Part shown: positions 58,057 through 64,000 of the stretch, in pieces
Position numbering within the stretch: position 1 is the stretch's first letter
Layout of the letters: every line of letters begins with the position of its first letter
From: Paraspadella gotoi
Taxonomy: Eukaryota; Chaetognatha
Assembly: GCA_051294375.1 (NCBI GenBank)
Contig: CM119266.1
Span: 25,716,161-25,780,160 of the forward strand
Length of the DNA: 64,000 bases
Reading direction: 5' to 3'
The notes under the pieces: generated by a model
The model's database searches: none
The model's input: only the letters and a program-made list of their open reading frames with translations
What the model was told of the DNA's origin: nothing
Program-made: the position numbers and the translations under genes

Positions 58057-58150
58057 CGGGCGACGTTGGACAACATCTTTCTCTTGAGAACCTTCAATGG
58101 AATCGTTTGGACGGGACTCGTCTCGGAAGGCGGCTGTTTCCTCGATCCAC
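58008..58150 (-). other. Exon-like stretch with C-rich acceptor, copy 2
   Basis: Same acceptor and frame as 49547-49640, but here the frame continues beyond the segment edge (QLRLTRYSETIAFKS) to a stop at 58008. Confidence 0.2.
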
Positions 58151-58869
58151 CTGACGACGGGGTGGGGGTGGGAGGGGGGTTCGGGTCGACAGAAGGCGTG
58201 ATAGGATTAATATTGTCAACGGGTACGACGCGAAATCGGCACGGACAAAGATTGATATATAGGAATTGGATCACAAATCGACCACGGTTACGGGTTACGG
58301 GTAATGATACCGACAAAATTTATTGACGTTCGTACAGGGAATTTGAGGACTAGTATTTTCTAAATTTTGTAACGGACATTTTGTAATTAAGCGATTCGCA
58401 CTTTCAACTGACTTCTCCACGCGACTGTACGGAATTCCGGACGGTTTTGGAGCCCGCCCAGAATATCCTGATAAGGCCGACAAGTGTTTCGCGTGTTTTA
58501 AGAGTTTCATTAAAATTAACTTCGCTAATATTGCCGAATAAATACGATATTTACGCGAAAAAGTTTCCATACATCTCTAAATCGGTAACAAGCTTTCTAA
58601 AACTTCTCTCAGAGAGATTTTCACTATCTATTTGATTATCCATGGTTTCACCTTTCGAAGTTTTCCAGGGCCGTAGAAAATGAGTGTCGAAGTTCGAAAA
58701 TGACGATATTTTGAGGATCTGCACGTGTTACCGGCCCGGGGAAGTTCGGACAGATTTGTACGCGCAGTTTCGCAACGATACCCGCACCGACGAGCTAAGT
58801 TCTCGACCGGGAAACGATGTACTACGTCCGAGCGAGGTACTCGGGCCGAGTGTTATTTCTCCTTTCCAG

Positions 58870-58921
58870 TGTGGTCGCGGTGAAAAAACCGCTTACTGAA
58901 AAAGAAGCAGCAGCTCAGTGA
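58870..58921 (+). other. Possible terminal exon, copy 2
   Basis: Identical to 50360-50411: strong acceptor (CAG at 58867-58869), short frame, TGA. Confidence 0.25.
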
Positions 58922-59161
58922 ATATTTTGGAATTTTTTATTTTATTTTTTATAAGGGAGATATTTGAATATGTTTAAATGACTAAAATTTTATTGCTAGG
59001 GGACTGAGCAAACTGTCTAGATGTAGGACGAATATTGAACCTAACCAAAATGCATTTATTCTTTGAAGTAGACAAATAAGTTTGACGTAAGACATCACGT
59101 AGTTTTTGATTCTGGTTCTGTTCAAATCTAGGAAAAGAAGCGGAGAATATTTAGTAATTAA

Positions 59162-59392
59162 TTATTATTAATAATTATCACAAACGACTACATTCGTTTG
59201 CCCTCGGGATTTAGTCAAAAACATCAGGAAAATATTTTTCTCCCGCCGCTTTCGAATCGTGCGCGGGAATTATCGGAATGCTCAGAAACGGTAGAGGACG
59301 TTTCTAATCGAGGTGTTTTGGGATTAGATCAAAAGGGCAACGTTATTGGCATCCCGCGCACGACCCCGAGCTGTATCGAGTCACTCTGTTAG
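59162..59392 (+). other. Open frame of normal composition, copy 2
   Basis: Identical to 50652-50882. Confidence 0.22.
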
Positions 59393-59405
59393 GGCTCTTC
59401 AAAAC

Positions 59406-60090
59406 AAATATATTATTAAACTTTATTGATTCCTATTATAACAATTAAAAATTTTGCAAAAGTACAGAATCTTCTCTTTTTTTTATATTTATATTACTTC
59501 AAAAGTTTTATTTTCTCAATTAACAGAATCATTGAAAAGAAAGTGAAATAAAAATCAGTCGATACCTTAAATTTTTGATTCATTCCTAGTTTTTTTTCTT
59601 TAACATTTTTGTAATAAAAGCTGAAAATCTTTTTAAAATTAGATCTTACTTTTTTTGACAAAAAACAAATTTTAAACTTGAAAAAAGATTTTCTTCTTAA
59701 CCGATTTTTTAAAAAAAATAAGCTCGCTTATTTATCGAATTTTTAACTACTTTCCCAAATGATATAGAAGAAAAAATTATATGGTCAGAACCAGCTTAAG
59801 TTAAAGGGTCAAACGTTAGTTATCAGCTTTTTACCCCCCCTGTCACTTGGTCCCCTAAAAGAGGTTGAACCACCGCGAGATTTAGATATATATTTAGCTC
59901 GGAGTGGTCCAGGCCGTTTGTACCTTAATGACACCAAAAAAGATAACTCAATAATTATATTTTATGACTAAGAGCTGACCAACGAGCGATTGTGATATTC
60001 TACTTTACCTATCTTAATCACTCTACCATCAAGCGCTCTCTCTTTCTTTCTTTATTTCTTTCTTTCTTTCAATCTTTTTCAATATTTCAT

Positions 60091-60134
<44 letters not shown>

Positions 60135-60241
60135 ATATCTTTCTTTCTTTCTTTCCTCCTTCTTTTTTTCACTCCTACTATCCCGAGCCCCGAGGCGGTT
60201 TCCTGCGCTCGCCATTCCTTCCATTATTAAACGCTCTCCCC
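59406..60241 (+). repeat. Sub-segment B, copy 4
   Basis: Copy of 36158-37004 that shares its variants (CCCGAGCCCCGAGG, TAAACGCTCTCC, ACAATTAAAAATTTTGC) with S copy 1, unlike copy 3. Confidence 0.9.
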
Positions 60242-61869
60242 ACTATGAAGCCATAGTAAGAGGGACAGCAAAATTTCATACAGCCCGCTACCCACCTGTA
60301 ACCACTACACTATGAAGCCATAGTAAGGTGGACAGCAGAAAATTTCATACAGCCTCGCTAACCCACCTGTAACCACTACACTATGAAGCCATATAAGGTG
60401 GACAGCAGAAAATTTCATTACAGGCCTCGCTACCCACCTGGTAACCCTTACACTATGAAGCATATAAGGTGGACAGCAGAAAATTTCATACAGCCTCGCT
60501 ACCCACCTGTAACCACTACACTATGAAAGCCATAGTAAGGTGGACAGCAAAAATTTCATACAGCCTCGCTACCCACCTGTAACCCACTACACTATGAAGC
60601 CCATAGTAAGGTGGACAGCAGAAAATTTCATACAGCCTCGCTACCCACCTGTAACCACTACACTATGAAGCCATAGTACAGGTGGACACAGAAAATTTCA
60701 TACAGCCTCGCTACCCACCTGTAACCACTACACTAATGAGCCATATAAGGTGGAAGCAGAAAATTTCATACAGCCTCGCTACCCACCTGTAACCACTACA
60801 CTATGAAGCATATAAGGTGGACAGCAGAAATTCATACAGCCTCGCTACCCACCTGTAACCACTACACTATGAAGCCAAAAGTAAGGTGGACAGCAGAAAA
60901 TTTCATACAGCTCGCTACCCACCTGTAACCACTACCTATGAAGCCATAGTAAGGTGGACAGCAGAAAATTTCATTACAGCCTCGCACCCACCTGTAACCA
61001 CTACACTATGAAGCCATAGTAAGGTGGACAGCAGAAAATTTCATACCAGCCTCGCTACCCACCTGTAACCACTACACTATGAAGCCATAGTAAGGTGGCA
61101 GCAGAAAATTTCATACCAGCCTCGCTACCCACCTGTAACCACTACACTATGAAGCCCATAGTAAGGTGGACAGCAGAAAATTTCATACAGCCTCGCTACC
61201 ACTGTAAACCACTACACTATAAGCCTAGTAAGGTGGACAGCCAGAAAATTTCATACAGGCCTGCTACCCCCCTGTAACCACTACACTATGAACCATAGTA
61301 AGGGTGGACAGCAGAAAATTTCATACGCCTCGTACCCCCTGTAACCACTACACTATGAAGCCATAGTAAGGTGGACAGCAGAAAATTTCATAACAGGCCT
61401 CGTACCCACCTGTAACCACTACACTATGAAGCCATAGTAAGGTGGACAGCAGAAAATTTCATACAGCCCGCACCCACCTGTAACCACCTACACTATGAAG
61501 CCCAAGTAGGTGGACAAGCAGAAAGATTCATACAGCCTCGCTACCCACCTGTAACCACTACACTATAAGCCATAGTAAGGTGGACAGCAGAAAATTTCAT
61601 ACAGCCTCGCTACCCACCTGTAACCACTACACTAGAAGCCATAGTAAGGTGGACAGCAGAAAAATTTATACAGCCTCCGCTACCCACCTGTAACCACTAC
61701 ACTATGAAGCCAAGTAAGGTGACAGCAGAAAATTTATACAGCCTCGCTCCACCTGTAACCACACACATGAAGCCATAGTAAGGTGGACAGCAGAAAATTT
61801 CATACCAGCCTCGCTACCCACCTGTAACCACTACACTATGAAGCCATAGTAAGGTGGACAGCAGAAATT
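60242..61869. repeat. 70-bp minisatellite, identical second array
   Basis: Base-for-base the same as 51758-53385 (offset 8484), including every monomer-specific indel. Confidence 0.97.
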
Positions 61870-63084
61870 CCGCGCTATTTCTAATGCATTAAGCCACCAC
61901 CCACCCACCTCCAATATTTGTTTTGATTTTATCTATTAGCAAAAAAGCTTTATCCTTGGAAACTTGGGTTTGATTGAAAAGTAAATTGCCAGTATACCAC
62001 TTCATTTTGCTTTTGAGTACTTTCAATTCTATTATGGTTTTAAATGTAGAATGCATATCTAATTAATATGTCATCTCTATAAACATGTAAGTTCCAAATT
62101 TTTTTTTATTCTTCATTTCTTAAAAATATAATACTACAATATCAAATTATAGTTATAAATACTCAAAGGTTTTTAAATAATGCAAAATACATCAGAGAAA
62201 ATTTTTTATTTACAAACGTTAAAAATTATTAAGAAAGGATAAATACTAAAAATTGTAAAAATTTCCAATTGTAACAATTGTAACATTTTTTTTCCTTTCT
62301 TTTTTTCTTTAAATTATATATAAATTTTTCTTCTTATTTTTGTCAGTTTTGCTGCCTTTTCTAAACCCTTTTAAAACAGTTCAGGCTTCTGCAGTGACTG
62401 TTTCAGCTGCCTTCCAGCGGCTGTCCAGCTATCTCTGTTTCTGCTGTCTTCTCTTTCTGTCTCTCTCTCTCTGTTACGATCTCTTGCGTGATCGTTTTTT
62501 TTTAAAAAAATTGAATATTTTTTTCCTTTTAAAAACTTTTTATTTATCGCATTTATTTCGCGATTTTTTCTCAAGCAAAATCCAATTCACATCCGAGATT
62601 TTCGTGGATTTATTCACTTTCTTTCTCTCTCTCTTTTCAATCTCTCTCTCTCTTTTCTCCTATCTTTCACTCAAACACCATTTGCTTGTTTTATTTAGAT
62701 GATTTATTCATTGGAGTCAATGAATGACTATCATCGCACAAGAAGACTATCATCTTATCATGAATGATTATCTTCACATCAATGAATGACTATCATTGCA
62801 TCAACTCATTTGGTTATTATCAATCAATCATTTGTAATCATAAAATCGATCATTTTTGGTTATTCATCGCATCAATTATTGGTTATCATCGATCAATATT
62901 CGGTTATCCATGCATCAATCATTTGGTTATCATCGACCAATATTTGGTTATCATTGAAGGGAGGCTCGATCCTATTTCTTTTTAATATTTTTTTCTCTCT
63001 TTCTCTCTCCTCTCTCTCTTTTTCTCTCCTCTTTTCTCTCTTTCTTTCTTTATGATTATTCCAAAAGCAGAGGCTTAAGTTTCG

Positions 63085-63126
<42 letters not shown>

Positions 63127-63170
63127 TTTTTTTTTTTTTTTTTTTTTTCTCTCTCTCTCCTCTTTCTCTC

Positions 63171-63212
<42 letters not shown>

Positions 63213-63974
63213 CTTTCTTCTGATTATCAAAAACGAGCAGCGGCTGAATAGTTACGGGCATCTCTTAAAAATTTTCTCTCCTCTCTCTCTCTTCTCTCTT
63301 CCTCTATCTCTCTCTCTCTCTCTTTTTCTCTCCTTCTCTCTTTTTCTCCTCTCTCTCTCTTTCGTCGCCTTCTTTAGTTAATTTATATAGAAATAAAAAT
63401 TTCGGATTTACATAAACTAGTACCTTGCAAGTCAGATTTCTTTCTTAAAAACGAAAAAACCCGCAAAAAAAACCGCAACGGGGGTTTGTCTCAGACACAC
63501 CCCAGCCATTGATGCCTTTTGAAGTTAAATTTCGTGTCCCGAAATATCCCGACAACTTAAAGCTGAACTTAAAGGAATCCTGGGGCCTCATTTCATTCTA
63601 AATCACTTTGCCAACTTAATGCCACTGTATTGCAAACTTTCATTCTAAAATTAATAAAAATATTATGTCAAAAAGAAACCTTTAAGCGAAAGAGCTGTTG
63701 ATTGATATTAAAAATATTAGTTTTTTTTTAATAAAATTAGTTATTTTTTTTCTGACGTGATATAAGTGTTTGGTAACCAAACCAAGCAATCAAAAAATTC
63801 AATTTGCATCCGCAAAACCGCATGAAAATATAATTCACGTACTAAGACAAAAAAAAAACGAAATAACGTTTAATAGAATGGCAAAGGATTTAAAGACAAG
63901 ATATTTGTCAAAAATCAAATAGAATCGCTTAAAAGTGATGACATGACTTTTATCCACGGTGTGGATACACTGTG
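60242..63974. mobile_element. ~3.73 kb insertion, copy 2
   Basis: Identical to 51758-55490. Contains the same repeats (62706-62959) and pyrimidine tract (62984-63364). The right flank TCCCCCGGGAGTTTGG follows and the identity runs to the end of the window. Confidence 0.45.
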
Positions 63975-64000
63975 TCCCCCGGGAGTTTGGATGGCTAAGT
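63975..64000. repeat. Start of segment E, copy 3 (cut by window)
   Basis: Begins the same flank as 55491-55516; truncated by the window edge. Confidence 0.8.

Larger units (their letters stand above)
58057..59405. repeat. Segment D, copy 2
   Basis: Base-identical to 49547-50895; identity continues to about 59439. Here it is preceded by single-copy DNA, so this is more likely the native context. Confidence 0.95.

Overview
This is a window of nuclear DNA from an animal, most likely an arthropod. It is A+T-leaning and non-coding, saturated with (GA)n/(CT)n, CTTT and A-rich microsatellites, and broken by many N gaps. The only clearly recognisable protein family is a decayed BEL/Pao retrotransposon fragment at about 10.23-10.51 kb; that family occurs only in animals. 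The mix of GA/CT tracts, GAC and CCG triplet runs and interspersed G+C-rich islands is what insect genomes, for example Hymenoptera, often look like. That assignment is inference. No complete host gene, rRNA or CRISPR is present; one degenerate tRNA-like T-arm is the only RNA-gene trace. Almost every long reading frame is a translation of a microsatellite.

Layout. 1-2.7 kb: A/GA-rich simple sequence. 2.7-9.1 kb: a ~2 kb unit present twice (2739-4698 and 7151-9148) plus a partial third copy (5342-5740), with a ~0.6 kb inverted pair between (4699-5316 and 6546-7125). 9.1-17.3 kb: the only long single-copy stretch, holding the BEL/Pao relic, an 18-bp minisatellite, a 379-bp tandem pair with a conserved hairpin, a (TTTAG)n run and pyrimidine tracts. 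17.3-31.9 kb: a palindrome with ~7.2 kb arms around a (GA)n centre. 31.9-37.06 kb: segment S. 37.1-43.4 kb: a third, forward copy of the palindrome arm. 43.6-48.9 kb: a second copy of S. 48.9-64 kb: an ~8.5 kb tandem duplication with a 70-bp, ~23-copy minisatellite inside a ~3.7 kb insertion, plus a ~1.85 kb single-copy piece (56.2-58.06 kb).

Copies alternate between base-identical blocks and blocks differing by scattered 1-2 bp indels. Most junctions fall in CT/GA tracts or N gaps. This is best explained by long-read assembly of a heterozygous, microsatellite-rich locus: graph bubbles or haplotigs laid end to end, perhaps including a fold-back read. Real segmental duplication cannot be excluded. 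The likely underlying unique sequence is roughly half of what is shown.

Weak genic signals: a strong splice donor after a short G+C-rich exon-like stretch, conserved in all three arm copies; a G+C-rich promoter-like block in S with duplicated GGGCGTGGC boxes and a CCAAT box; exon-like pieces in the duplicated 49.5-50.9/58.1-59.4 kb block; and a 186-codon frame with one stop at 56.24-56.80 kb. These could be non-coding exons or introns of a large gene, but no product can be named.
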